Assembly (NCBI GenBank): GCA_965662545.1
Contig: CBFIHZ010000001.1
Coordinates: 1-64,000, forward strand
Reading direction: 5' to 3'
From: CPC320 sp002684375
GTDB lineage: Bacteria > Pseudomonadota > Alphaproteobacteria > Rhodobacterales > Rhodobacteraceae
DNA: 64,000 bases
Part shown: piece after piece, positions 44,348 to 53,232 of the stretch
Position numbering within the stretch: position 1 is the first letter of the stretch
Layout of the letters: every line of letters starts with the position of its first letter
The notes under the pieces: generated by a model
Told to the model about the DNA's origin: nothing
Databases searched by the model: none
The model's input: the letters and a program-made list of their open reading frames with translations, nothing else
Program-made: the position numbers and the translations under genes

Positions 44348-45397
44348 ATGGTTCGGGATATCGCGATTATTGGCGACCATTTTATTCTCCCAGAGATGTT
44401 TGAAAAAGAACTGCGTAAGGTGTGCCCGCATGAGGGTCTAAATTGTCGTTTGCGATTGGAGGACTGGCCTAACAGCCCCGTCAATCATGGGTATTCAGGC
44501 GATCCAGATATTTTAATCAAGGAATTCATTGGAGACTTTGATGAGGTCACAGCCTTTATTGGCAATGCTGAAGTCCTCATTATGCACCAGTCTCCAGTTA
44601 CGGATGCCATGTTGCACTCTTTACCAAACTTAAGGTTTATTGCGTGTTCCCGTGGTGGGCCAGTCAATGTCGACGTTGAAGCTGCGAATAGGCGTGGGGT
44701 AAAAGTTGTACGCGCACCCGGCAGGAATGCATCGGCCGTTGCAGAGTTCACCATAGGCGCAATCCTTGCCGAGACGCGTAAGATTCGCATAGGGCATGAA
44801 ACAATGCGCAAAGGCGTATGGCGTGGCGATTTGTACCGGGCGGACACAACAGGCCGCGAGCTCAATGAAATGACAGTTGGGGTTATTGGTTACGGAAAAA
44901 TTGGCACCCGGTTGGTCAAAATATTGCGAGCGTTTGGATGCCGCATTCTAGTCAGTGATCCATATGTACAGCTTGATATTTCAGATCTAGAAGCCGGTGT
45001 TGAGCAAATCTGTTTGGATAGTCTTCTGGAGCAAAGCGATGTGGTCACGCTGCATCCCCGCGTGACCGAGGAAACAACGCAAATGATCAATAAAGAGACA
45101 CTTTCAAAAATGAAAAGTGATGCTTTGTTGGTCAATACGGCGCGGGGACCTTTGTGCAATTATGATGATCTGTATGAGGCTCTGGTTAATGGCACCATTG
45201 GCTCTGCCATGCTAGAGACCTTTGCGATTGAACCCACACCGCCTGATTGGCCCCTTCTTCAACTCGAAAATGTGACGCTTACCCCTCACATAGCCGGCGC
45301 CTCAGTGCGCACCGCTCAATATGCCGCGCAAGTGCTGGCTGAGGATGTGAAAAATTACATTACCGGGGCCCCCCTGAACAATCTTTGTGTAGCTTAG
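44348..45397 (+). CDS. D-isomer-specific 2-hydroxyacid dehydrogenase
   Basis: 349 residues. NAD-binding motif GVIGYGKIGTRLVKIL near residue 180, VVTLHPRVTEET, ALLVNTARGPLCNYDDLYEAL, and the catalytic His in LTPHIAGAS. It is of the phosphoglycerate dehydrogenase-like type. It starts 3 bases after the kinase stop. Such an enzyme is not part of the standard erythritol pathway, so it may handle a polyol-derived hydroxyacid or signal a different polyol substrate. The substrate is unknown. Confidence 0.92.
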   Translation: MVRDIAIIGDHFILPEMFEKELRKVCPHEGLNCRLRLEDWPNSPVNHGYSGDPDILIKEFIGDFDEVTAFIGNAEVLIMHQSPVTDAMLHSLPNLRFIACSRGGPVNVDVEAANRRGVKVVRAPGRNASAVAEFTIGAILAETRKIRIGHETMRKGVWRGDLYRADTTGRELNEMTVGVIGYGKIGTRLVKILRAFGCRILVSDPYVQLDISDLEAGVEQICLDSLLEQSDVVTLHPRVTEETTQMINKETLSKMKSDALLVNTARGPLCNYDDLYEALVNGTIGSAMLETFAIEPTPPDWPLLQLENVTLTPHIAGASVRTAQYAAQVLAEDVKNYITGAPLNNLCVA

Positions 45398-45401
45398 CTA
45401 G

Positions 45402-45719
45402 ATGTACGACAACGGCCCCAAACTTGTACTACTTAGAATGCCTCGGGAAAGCAGCCGCGCGGACGTAAATAATTTTGGCTTAACGGACCTTGAAGCCATC
45501 GCAGTTGATTTAGAGCGTCCTGTGAAAAATCACCGAATGGTTGGTACACGCTTAAATGCAATCTGCCCGAAGGGGTTTGTGGGCGATCTCGAGCTAATAG
45601 CAAGCCGGTATCATCCCAATGGGGTTCGCAGAGATTTCGGCACCCTCAGGACCACTGATAGCGACAAAATCGCTCAATCTGTTTCGAGCTATGGCTCACA
45701 AAACAAAGAGCATTTATGA
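45402..45719 (+). CDS. Small hypothetical protein, possibly a short-chain dehydrogenase fragment
   Basis: 105 residues with no clear family. One stretch, LTDLEAIAVDL...GTRLNAICPKGFVGD, resembles the part of short-chain dehydrogenases that reads LTRSLAVDL...IRVNAICPG, but the catalytic Tyr-Lys and the nucleotide site are absent. It may thus be the remains of a lost dehydrogenase. The frame is placed as a gene would be: 4 bases after the previous stop and overlapping the next start by ATGA. No clear ribosome-binding site is seen. Confidence 0.35.
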   Translation: MYDNGPKLVLLRMPRESSRADVNNFGLTDLEAIAVDLERPVKNHRMVGTRLNAICPKGFVGDLELIASRYHPNGVRRDFGTLRTTDSDKIAQSVSSYGSQNKEHL

Positions 45720-47248
45720 TGACGAATGTTGTTGATCTATTCATTATAGGCGGCGGCGTGAATGGAGCCGGCATCGCGCGTGATGCGGCAGGACGAGGCT
45801 TGTCAGTTATTCTTTGTGAAAAAGATGATCTGGCAGAAGGTACCTCCTCGAGGTCGGGCAAATTGATTCATGGCGGGTTGCGATACCTTGAATATTATGA
45901 ATTCCGTCTGGTTCGCGAAGCGCTGATCGAACGAGAGGTATTGTTAAACGCGGCACCTCACATTATCTGGCCTCTGCGTTTTGTGCTGCCTCACAGCCCA
46001 AAAGACAGACCCGCATGGTTGGTGCGCTTTGGGCTGTTCATCTACGATCATCTGGGCGGTAGAAAGCGCTTGCCCGGCACACGTACCCTTGATCTTAGAC
46101 GTGCCCCAGAAGGTGCATCCATCAAGTCAGAATACACCAAGGGTTTCGAGTACTCGGATTGCTGGGTGGACGACGCAAGATTGGTTGTACTTAACGCCGT
46201 TGATGCCCACGAAAAAGGCGCGGAGGTCCTGCCCCGAACTAGCTGTACATCCCTCAGGCAAGAAAAGGGCCAATGGCTTGCAACTGTCGCGGCCGAGGGC
46301 TCCGGTGAAACACGTGAAATCCGTGCAAAAGCCGTGGTCAATGCATCCGGGCCTTGGGTGAATGACGTGATCGGTCGTGTTGCTGGAACAAATTCCAACC
46401 GCTCGGTCAAGCTGGTCAAAGGCAGCCACATTATTGTGCCTAAATTCTGGGACGGACAACAGGCTTATCTTGTGCAAAATCACGATAAACGGGTTATTTT
46501 CATTAATCCTTACGAAGGTGACAAAGCTCTGATTGGGACCACTGATATAGCCTATGAAGGCGACCCAAATGATGTGTGCGTCGATCAAAGTGAAGTCACG
46601 TACCTGATCGACGCCGTAAGCCGGTATTTTAAAATTGCGCTGAAACCCGACGATGTCATCGGATCTTTTTCTGGTGTACGCCCACTTTTTGATGACGGCA
46701 ACGGCAATCCAAGCGCTGTAACACGTGACTATGTGCTTGATTTTGACCAGTCTCGCGGTGCACCAATTCTGAACATTTTTGGAGGCAAAATTACCACTTA
46801 CCGAAAGCTTGCAGAGCACGCCGTGCAAAAATTGAAACCAGTCTTTCCGCAAATGGGTGGGAACTGGACCACGAATGCGCCTTTGCCTGGTGGCGATATG
46901 GTAGATGCGGATTTTGACATATTTTTAGACAAGGTGCGGGCAGATTATTATTGGTTACCAAGGGATTTATCGATGCACTACGCCCGACTTTATGGCACGC
47001 GCATAACTCATATCATTGGAAATGCCTCAACAATGAATGACCTAGGTAAACAGTATGGCCCACTTCTTTTTGAAGCCGAGCTGGTCTATTTGATGCGCCA
47101 TGAGTGGGCCAGATGCTCAAAGGATGTTCTTGATAGGCGAACAAAGCACGGCCTCACGGTACGCCCAAATGAAATTTTACTTATAGATGAATGGTTCAAG
47201 GACGCGCTTCGGCATAAAGATGTCAATTTATTTTCAGATAATTATTAA
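45716..47248 (+). CDS. eryB: GlpD/EryB-type FAD-dependent polyol-phosphate dehydrogenase
   Basis: 510 residues. FAD motif FIIGGGVNGAGIARDAAGRG at residues 9-28, GTSSRSGKLIHGGLRYLE, LVREALIEREVLLNAAPHI, WVDDARLVVLNA and FGGKITTYRKLAEHA. The family includes glycerol-3-phosphate dehydrogenase GlpD and erythritol-4-phosphate dehydrogenase EryB, which pass electrons to quinone at the inner membrane. The eryD and eryA context favours EryB, but sequence alone does not separate the two. It ends the operon. Confidence 0.8.
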   Translation: MMTNVVDLFIIGGGVNGAGIARDAAGRGLSVILCEKDDLAEGTSSRSGKLIHGGLRYLEYYEFRLVREALIEREVLLNAAPHIIWPLRFVLPHSPKDRPAWLVRFGLFIYDHLGGRKRLPGTRTLDLRRAPEGASIKSEYTKGFEYSDCWVDDARLVVLNAVDAHEKGAEVLPRTSCTSLRQEKGQWLATVAAEGSGETREIRAKAVVNASGPWVNDVIGRVAGTNSNRSVKLVKGSHIIVPKFWDGQQAYLVQNHDKRVIFINPYEGDKALIGTTDIAYEGDPNDVCVDQSEVTYLIDAVSRYFKIALKPDDVIGSFSGVRPLFDDGNGNPSAVTRDYVLDFDQSRGAPILNIFGGKITTYRKLAEHAVQKLKPVFPQMGGNWTTNAPLPGGDMVDADFDIFLDKVRADYYWLPRDLSMHYARLYGTRITHIIGNASTMNDLGKQYGPLLFEAELVYLMRHEWARCSKDVLDRRTKHGLTVRPNEILLIDEWFKDALRHKDVNLFSDNY

Positions 47249-47780
47249 CCAAAGCCATAGGCGACAGATAAAAAGAGGCAGATAGCGGAAAACAAGGCGA
47301 AGAGGATGGGGGCTGTGGCTAAGAAGACTGCGCAAACGCTGCGAGGAAGTACGTCTCTGGACGTATAGGAACGCTTATTCTCAAAGAGGTGGACTGGGAC
47401 TTGCTGGTGGAACTGGACGACCAGGGTCAGATATGGTCAATGATGGACCCAAAGGGCAATCCATTAGCTTTGATCAAGAGCCGGGGCGTCGAAAGCTTAC
47501 GCCGCTTGAAGCTGCGCCGGCGCTTCGAGGCCACAGCGGCTAGAGCAGCAGAAGTACAGGGTAACACTAAGGTATAGGGTGCCAAAGTACGTCAAGCCTA
47601 AGGGCAAATGCATCAGGCACTTTATGAGGATTTCGAGTGGCAACTTTCACTGTCAATTATCTCCTAGCCGTAGGTAACCCAGCGCTTCTTGAAACGGGTT
47701 CGTTAACTCGATTGCCTGCTCTAGGGGATAAAGCTTGGTAATTTGCCTGTAAGTAACTGCTTTATATTACTTATTAATAC
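47249..47780. other. Intergenic region with an orphan reading frame, beside tRNA-Gly
   Basis: 532 bases. It holds an open frame (47323-47577, listed separately) and otherwise no recognisable gene. The mix of an orphan frame and non-coding DNA next to a tRNA gene fits a spot where foreign DNA came in and decayed, but no integrase or repeated tRNA end is seen. Confidence 0.4.
47389..47577 (+). CDS. Orphan ORF or gene remnant
   Basis: 62 residues from a GTG. The frame is open back to 47323 without a better start. The product is charged (VDWDLLVELDDQGQIWSMMD, then SLRRLKLRRRFEA), and its biased composition looks protein-like. No family is recognised and no ribosome-binding site is evident. It could be the 3' end of a lost gene. 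Confidence 0.25.
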   Translation: MDWDLLVELDDQGQIWSMMDPKGNPLALIKSRGVESLRRLKLRRRFEATAARAAEVQGNTKV

Positions 47781-47854
47781 TGGAGCGGGTAGCGGGAATC
47801 GAACCCGCACCTTAAGCTTGGAAGGCTCTTATGATACCATTTCACCATACCCGC
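47781..47854 (-). tRNA. tRNA-Gly (anticodon TCC)
   Basis: On the minus strand a 74-base cloverleaf: acceptor GCGGGTA (47854-47848) pairs with TACCCGC (47791-47785), the anticodon loop is CTTCCAA, and the T arm is GCGGGTTCGATTCCCGC. The discriminator base is T (47784), and the 3' CCA is encoded (47783-47781). The TCC anticodon reads GGA/GGG glycine codons. Confidence 0.96.
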
Positions 47855-48340
47855 CGCTCTGTAGTTCCGATAGTTTTCAATATTTCATGCTAAAAACAAA
47901 CAGTAACGTTCATCGTTGCATACCAAATCGTAGCCTCTATCAGAGCCGTGGTATAAACACGCTTTCTACGGATTTGCAAGCTGGATTTGAGGGATTTTTC
48001 ACACCGATAAAATAAATGTTCCTTCAGTTTTGTCCTGTAATAAACGATCAATTTTAGCCTGCTTATTTCCTGTTCAAGAATGATTGGAAGTCCTGAAACA
48101 CAGGCTGTAGCATCCTGACGGCAAGTCTGGAATTGTCTTGAAAATACGAAAAATTAGGTGCTTTCCGCCCATCTCATATCATTTGCTGGGTGCCGCCTCA
48201 GGTTGTTTTTTCGCGTATCCTTGGGCGTTCTTGCTGCGATTCTATCGGTTTTGAGTTGGTGGCATCATTTTTGCTTTATAGTCTATGACACATCATTTTT
48301 CCGCGAAGTGTCGTAAAATTGACTGCAGCAGGAGCTGAAG
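47855..48340. other. Intergenic region
   Basis: 486 bases between tRNA-Gly (minus) and a small plus-strand frame. It is AT-rich and shows no gene, repeat or strong hairpin that I can support. The promoter of the tRNA must lie in its left part. Confidence 0.45.
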
Positions 48341-48622
48341 ATGACCTTTCTGGAAGCCGAAAATTCATCGCCTAACCATCCTGGTCCGAAAAAGTACTTT
48401 TGGCAGCGCGTACTATGGAAAATCAACAAGATTTTTTCCGGGCCTCCTGTGCCTATTGCAAAGCACACACCCTGTCATTGTGGGCGTTTCTTTTGCGGAG
48501 AAAAGGATCATTAACATTTTCCTCCTGTTTGCCCCAAAGAAATGAAAATGCCTGAGCACACCGGTTGTGAGTGTGGGCTTGGTGCGCGGCGCATGCATTT
48601 AAATGGGCCTCGAAGCCAGTAA
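48341..48622 (+). pseudogene. Small Cys-rich ORF interrupted by an in-frame TAA
   Basis: An ATG at 48341 with CAGGAGC well placed upstream opens 57 codons ending at TAA (48512-48514). The same frame then stays open to TAA at 48620-48622, with ATG codons at 48542 and 48548. The first part ends HTPCHCGRFFCGEKDH, and the second holds PPVCPKEMKMPEHTGCECG. The two share a PPV...HTxCxCG pattern, as if they were repeat units of one metal-binding protein broken by a stop, or two small tandem proteins. No family is recognised. A sequencing or true nonsense change is equally possible. Confidence 0.4.
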
Positions 48623-48721
48623 AGTATACTTCAGCTCACTTTGTGAGTGGTATTTGAGTCGTTATCAAAGTCGCTTGGCTTTGAACCGGTCAAGCGATAG
48701 CAGAACCAAAAAACCGCAAGT

Positions 48722-48901
48722 TCAGGTTTGTAGATGATCTGCGTTGTGGATATATTTACAGTCGCAATAAGGGCACTCAATCCAGTTCTGCGGTTGGGGA
48801 ATTTGCAGCCAGACACGCGGATGTCCCAGCGCCCCCTCGCCACCATCGCATGCAAATCGCAATTTATCCACCTGCTTTGTCTCTGGTTCTTGTGTCGTCA
48901 T
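48722..48901 (-). CDS. Zinc-finger (zf-CHCC) protein
   Basis: 59 residues, starting MTTQEPETKQVDKLRFACDG. It has the ligand pattern Cys18-x8-His27-x14-Cys-x2-Cys (LRFACDGGEGALGHPRVWLQ, IECPYCDC) of the zf-CHCC family, related to the zinc-binding part of complex I subunit NDUFS6. An AGGAG lies nine bases before the ATG. Rhodobacterial homologues are short, as here. It may bind zinc and aid complex I or another assembly; the function is not shown for this group. Confidence 0.85.
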   Translation of the reverse strand: MTTQEPETKQVDKLRFACDGGEGALGHPRVWLQIPQPQNWIECPYCDCKYIHNADHLQT

Positions 48902-48981
48902 GGACGTATGCTCCTGTTGGCTGAACCTCTTGCCTGATAACTATGCGCAATCGCTTGGTTTGGGGCAAGTCCCATGCCGGG

Positions 48982-49362
48982 TTACTGTTGGGTCACCATT
49001 CGGCCCATATTGCGACCACCCATGATATGAACATGCAGATGTGGCACATCTTGCACGCCATCCGCCCCGGCGTTGGCTATCGCGCGAAATCCGTTGCCGT
49101 CCTCTCCGGGTTGGACGCCGGTCACGCGGCAGACCTCGCCGATCGCACGGGTGAAATCAAGAATTTCGGCGTCTGAGGCCGTTTGCGCAAAATGGTCATA
49201 CGTGACGTATGGGCCTTTGGGGATTACCAAGACATGGATTGGTGCTTGCGGGTGAATGTCGTGAAACGCCAGGCTGTGTGCCGTTTCCAAAAGGGTGTTA
49301 TTGGGGATTTCGCCACGGAGGATTTTGGCAAAAATATTCTGATTATCATAGCTATAAGACAT
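48982..49362 (-). CDS. HIT family nucleotide-binding protein
   Basis: 126 residues. The start MSYSYDNQNIFAKILRGEIP and the histidine triad HLHVHI (in QDVPHLHVHIMGG) identify an HINT/PKCI-like hydrolase of purine nucleoside phosphoramidates. It overlaps the end of the glycosyltransferase gene by 11 bases; the ATG at 49362 matches the family, whereas the longer frame does not. It acts as a dimer in the cytoplasm. Confidence 0.93.
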   Translation of the reverse strand: MSYSYDNQNIFAKILRGEIPNNTLLETAHSLAFHDIHPQAPIHVLVIPKGPYVTYDHFAQTASDAEILDFTRAIGEVCRVTGVQPGEDGNGFRAIANAGADGVQDVPHLHVHIMGGRNMGRMVTQQ

Positions 49363-50959
49363 GAGCATCCTCGTTAGAAAACAAATCTTCGGCCAGCTCA
49401 TCGGCCCGTAGGGTGTGCGCAGGCAGGGCGAGAAATCGACTGAGTGTGTCTGCAGTATCGTTGATGTCAGCCTGATCGGCAATGCGATAGTGATTGTCAA
49501 AACCGGCCAGTTCAAGGTGCGCTCTGTCCTGCAGGATTTTAGCACGCAAGCGGGGCAATAACCTGCGTACTGCACCTTGGGGGCTTTTCGCGGCGATAAG
49601 GTCTAGGGCTATAGCATGGTCCGTGAGATATCTATCGGTGAGTTCACAGTCGATTTGCAACAACCGCGTAGAGGGGCTTTCGGCACAAAAGTCTTTGATG
49701 AGGTCGATATCTTCTGGATCTAAACAGATCATCATCCGGTTCGCATGGGTGCTGTCGAACACCAGTCTCAGCAAGGCTTTGCGGTGCCTGTTACGCTTGC
49801 TTAAGCTGTCTTCTATACCGCCCAAATCCGGCAGGGTCACTGTCGGGTCATTGAACAGATAGGCGAAAGCATTTATGTCCGTAAGCCTATTAATCTGTGA
49901 GACCAAGCGCTGTGCCACCTGCCTTCTTTGACAGATCACCACCAGCAGTTCCCGATTTTGTCCGATTGTGCTTTGTTGTTCCCAGAACCGCGCGCCGTGT
50001 TGCTGGCCGTGTCGCTGACCGAGGCGCCCTTGAAGGGTGGTGAAATTATATACATACAGCCCGTCATGCGAAACTGGAAAATCGCGTGGAGGGCTCAGAT
50101 ATAATGCGGTCAGCCGTGATTTAAGACCGGTGGCGTCCGGACTGATTTTACGGGCAAACAAATACTCCTGATCACGCAACAGATCATAGTGGTCATTATA
50201 AAAACTCACTGGCAGGCCATAGACCGAAAAGATCAAAAATGTTGGGCTGCGGGTCTCAATCTGAACCGCTGGGACAAGGTGGCGTGCCAGTGTTTGGAAA
50301 AATGTCTCATCGGGAATCCAGGTGGTTTTGAAAAACCATTTTATATCCCATCGTCGACGGATAAAAACGAGGATCTTTTCGACAGTGCTTCGCCGCAGGC
50401 ACCACCATTGACTGCCAATCTGCATTTGAAGATCTTTGGGAATTTCCCGTGACAAGCCAAGCCACTTTTGGAGTGCCAGCGACGTATCAAATGCCCATAA
50501 TTGCTTGCGTTGATTGAAAAAATGACGATAAATCAATCTGTCTTCGCGCTGTCCCTGCTTAATCCAAGTGCTGGTAAAATAATCAAAGCTCTCAATATAA
50601 TCCACGTTCCGGCGCCCGAGAAAATCATGTGCGTAGGCGGCGGGTTTGATTGGCATGCAACTTCCGGAAATCAAATAAAAATGGGTGGCATCCGGAAAGA
50701 CAGCCAAACCCGTGCGCAGCATGTTCAGCGTTGCTTGAACTAAGCTCCAACCACCCCAAGCACATTTCACCCTCTTTCGGCAAAGCGCCGCATTTGGTAT
50801 GTCCGCCAATGCGTTGCGTATCTTTCGGTAAGCGGCGGTCGGGCTGCGTCTGTCAAAATGTATGGCGATATAATTGCCGGACTTTGTCAGATACCGCGCC
50901 TGCTCTATAATGGCGTCTGGGTCTTCATGGCACAGTAGAAGATAGGCAATTTTTGGCAT
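49352..50959 (-). CDS. GT14-like beta-1,6-N-acetylglucosaminyltransferase with DUF5928 tail
   Basis: 535 residues. The N-terminal half is a core-2/I-branching type glycosyltransferase: KIAYLLLCHEDP, YIAIHFDRRS, THFYLISGSCMPIKP, SQWWCLRRSTVE and WIPDETFFQTLA. The last 220 residues form the DUF5928 domain found with it in Rhodobacteraceae. It probably adds GlcNAc branches to a surface glycan. A start 12 bases upstream is also possible. It diverges from a sulfotransferase gene, a recurrent partner, which suggests a sulfated surface polysaccharide. Confidence 0.88.
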   Translation of the reverse strand: MPKIAYLLLCHEDPDAIIEQARYLTKSGNYIAIHFDRRSPTAAYRKIRNALADIPNAALCRKRVKCAWGGWSLVQATLNMLRTGLAVFPDATHFYLISGSCMPIKPAAYAHDFLGRRNVDYIESFDYFTSTWIKQGQREDRLIYRHFFNQRKQLWAFDTSLALQKWLGLSREIPKDLQMQIGSQWWCLRRSTVEKILVFIRRRWDIKWFFKTTWIPDETFFQTLARHLVPAVQIETRSPTFLIFSVYGLPVSFYNDHYDLLRDQEYLFARKISPDATGLKSRLTALYLSPPRDFPVSHDGLYVYNFTTLQGRLGQRHGQQHGARFWEQQSTIGQNRELLVVICQRRQVAQRLVSQINRLTDINAFAYLFNDPTVTLPDLGGIEDSLSKRNRHRKALLRLVFDSTHANRMMICLDPEDIDLIKDFCAESPSTRLLQIDCELTDRYLTDHAIALDLIAAKSPQGAVRRLLPRLRAKILQDRAHLELAGFDNHYRIADQADINDTADTLSRFLALPAHTLRADELAEDLFSNEDAHVL

Positions 50960-51106
50960 CGGGCAATCCATTAAATGGTCACGGCGTCGGGTTGAAATGT
51001 CTCGCTAAAATGCTGTTGAATATACAGCGTCGGATTGTTTTCTTAGCCTCTTTCTGTAAACTGCATCGCATAAATAACAAAGTATATTTTACGGAGTATT
51101 TTTGGC

Positions 51107-51925
51107 ATGGCCTATCCCGGGATCTGGATGACCGAGAGCGAAAAGCTTTTATATCGCGTCGTGCCCAAGGCGGCCTGTTCCTCAATCGGTCAGATATTGT
51201 ATTACACTGAGCATGGCACATTTTTTGACGGCGATATCCATGATGCCCGGCATGGAATTCATAAATGGGCGCTCGAGCACAGCCAACCGCTGATCAGTCG
51301 CGCGGTCGAGAACCCCGATGCTTACAAGTTTTCTTGTGTACGCAACCCCTATCAACGGATCCTGTCGTCTTTTTTTGATAAAATTTGCGGTGTGCAGAGA
51401 AGTGGCGGCCGTTACCGCGACACGCTGGTACCGTTTTTGATAAAAAACTATGATATTGAGGTTGGGGGCGAGGATGGGAAACAATCTTTTGACCAGGTCC
51501 GATCATTCCGGCGGTTTTTGTTGTTTGCCCGGGATACCATGCAATGGCATCGTCCGATGGCGCCCGATATTCACTGGTCGTCCATTGCAGATCATCTGTC
51601 GACGCTGGTGGTGAATGGGGGTCGGTTCGACAGTATTTTTTGGGTGGAACGGTTTGATAATGGCATGCAACAGGTGCTGGACAGGGTCAAGACCACACAT
51701 CCAGTTGACCTCGCTGACGTGCCGCGGTTCAATCAGTCACAAGTGCACGGTCCCAAGCGCGCGCATCCGGTGGCTGACTATTTTGATGATCTGTCCATGC
51801 ATCTGATGTATGAAATGTACCGGCGCGATTTTTATCTGTTCAAATACGATTATTTCGACCCCTCGAATGTGATGCCGATGGCCGAGATGGATCTTGATGA
51901 AATCCACGCCGAGTTGACCAAGTGA
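51107..51925 (+). CDS. Sulfotransferase family 2 protein
   Basis: 272 residues. The 5'-phosphosulfate loop is VVPKAACSSIGQIL (residues about 18-31) and the 3'-phosphate motif is CVRNPYQRILSSFFDK (residues about 77-92), both typical of carbohydrate sulfotransferases using PAPS. It would transfer sulfate onto a glycan. The ATG follows TATTTTTGGC without a strong ribosome-binding site. It shares a 147-base divergent promoter area with the branching glycosyltransferase. Confidence 0.9.
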   Translation: MAYPGIWMTESEKLLYRVVPKAACSSIGQILYYTEHGTFFDGDIHDARHGIHKWALEHSQPLISRAVENPDAYKFSCVRNPYQRILSSFFDKICGVQRSGGRYRDTLVPFLIKNYDIEVGGEDGKQSFDQVRSFRRFLLFARDTMQWHRPMAPDIHWSSIADHLSTLVVNGGRFDSIFWVERFDNGMQQVLDRVKTTHPVDLADVPRFNQSQVHGPKRAHPVADYFDDLSMHLMYEMYRRDFYLFKYDYFDPSNVMPMAEMDLDEIHAELTK

Positions 51926-51944
51926 CGACGGCTGTGACTTGGGT

Positions 51945-52928
51945 TTAAAGACCAGCAGCGGCGAATAACTGGGCAATATCGGCCTCTGGGCGCGGCCCGA
52001 TATGGCCGATGACCTCAGAGGCTGCGATACAGCCCATCCGGCCACAGGTTTCCAGATCTTTGCCGGTGGCGAAGCCAAACAGAAAACCGGTCGCAAACTG
52101 GTCACCGGCGCCGGTGGAATCAATCGCTCTGATTGATTTGACAGGAATATCTATCCGGTTTTCCGCGGTCATAACCGTTGCACCCGCCGCACCACGTGTG
52201 CAAACCACAAGGGCACAATCTTGCGCCGCCTGTTGGAGGGCGCTGTTCAGGTTTTCGGTCTGATACAAGGATTGCCATTCTTCATGATTGCCGATGACAT
52301 AATCGAGTTCGGTGACCAGTGTGCGAAAATCAACGCGATGACGGTCGACGCAGAACGGGTCAGACAGCGAAATCCCTGCGGCCCCGCCGCCGCTTTTGCA
52401 AGCCAGCGCCGCTGTTTTGAACGCCTGTTTTCCTGCGGGCTTATCAAAAAGATAGCCCTCAAGGAATAAAATCTCTGCATCCGCGACAAGGGCTTGTGGC
52501 ACATCATCGGGGCTTAAATCAGCACTGATCCCGAGGTAGGTGTTCATTGAACGTTCGCCATCTGGCGAGACGAATATCATGCTGCGAGAGGTGGGTAAAT
52601 CATCGCTCGCAACTGGTGGGTTAAGAAAGTCTGTCCCGCCATCTGCTGTGGCCTCTGCATAGAAATTGCCCAGACCGTCTGCACGTACGCGGCCGATGAA
52701 ACCAGTGGAAAGGCCAAGCTTTCCAAGCCCTGCAATGGTGTTGGCCACGGATCCACCGGGGGTTTGGATGCGGTTTTCCATAGCACCGTAAAGAAGCTCG
52801 CCTCGATCCCGTTCTACCAGTTGCATGATGCCTTTTTGTATGCCCATCAATTCTAAAAAGCTGTCATTGCTTTGACTGATCACATCGACGATGGCATTGC
52901 CAATGCCGACAACCTGATATGCTGACAT
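51945..52928 (-). CDS. PfkB-family kinase, adenosine kinase-like
   Basis: 327 residues, ribokinase/PfkB fold. GIGNAIVDVI opens the fold, GGSVANTIAGLGKLG binds substrate, and DSTGAGDQFATGFLFG carries the catalytic Asp and anion hole. The combination fits the adenosine/sugar kinases of alphaproteobacteria. The ATG at 52928 follows CAGGAG; the 40-residue upstream extension is not family-like. It converges on the sulfotransferase gene. Confidence 0.92.
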   Translation of the reverse strand: MSAYQVVGIGNAIVDVISQSNDSFLELMGIQKGIMQLVERDRGELLYGAMENRIQTPGGSVANTIAGLGKLGLSTGFIGRVRADGLGNFYAEATADGGTDFLNPPVASDDLPTSRSMIFVSPDGERSMNTYLGISADLSPDDVPQALVADAEILFLEGYLFDKPAGKQAFKTAALACKSGGGAAGISLSDPFCVDRHRVDFRTLVTELDYVIGNHEEWQSLYQTENLNSALQQAAQDCALVVCTRGAAGATVMTAENRIDIPVKSIRAIDSTGAGDQFATGFLFGFATGKDLETCGRMGCIAASEVIGHIGPRPEADIAQLFAAAGL

Positions 52929-53232
52929 AATTCTCAGACTCCTGATGGGGTCGCGATCAGCTTTGATCGGACGTAAATCGCTTGGTTTGTTCGCCGCAAA
53001 GATTACCGGCGCAGCAGCTATCGAGGTCTTGAGGCTGATAGTCAACACAATTGTGCCGCCAATTGAGAGCTCAAATTTTCAAGCAGCGCTTTGCACATGC
53101 GGCTTTAGCTGCTTATGTCTGTTTGGGTCGATCAGCTTTGGTTATTGTGATGTGCGTTTGCGCAAGAAACGGGTCGTAGTTTCTGGCTTTTTACCCTATT
53201 CTTCAGCTTAAATGGATAGCCGGGGATTTCAT
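52929..53232. other. Divergent intergenic region
   Basis: 304 bases between the PfkB kinase and the AraC-MGMT gene. CGATCAGCTTTG occurs at 52954-52965 and again at 53129-53140. An 88-codon plus-strand frame (52945-53211) has no ribosome-binding site or family match. The promoters of both genes must lie here. Confidence 0.4.

Noticed and set aside
52954..53140. Direct repeat CGATCAGCTTTG at 52954 and 53129
   Set aside because: Only two 12-base copies 175 bases apart, with no symmetry or link to a regulator; chance is likely.
52945..53211. 88-codon plus-strand frame before the AraC-MGMT gene
   Set aside because: No ribosome-binding site, no family resemblance, and it fills a divergent promoter region.
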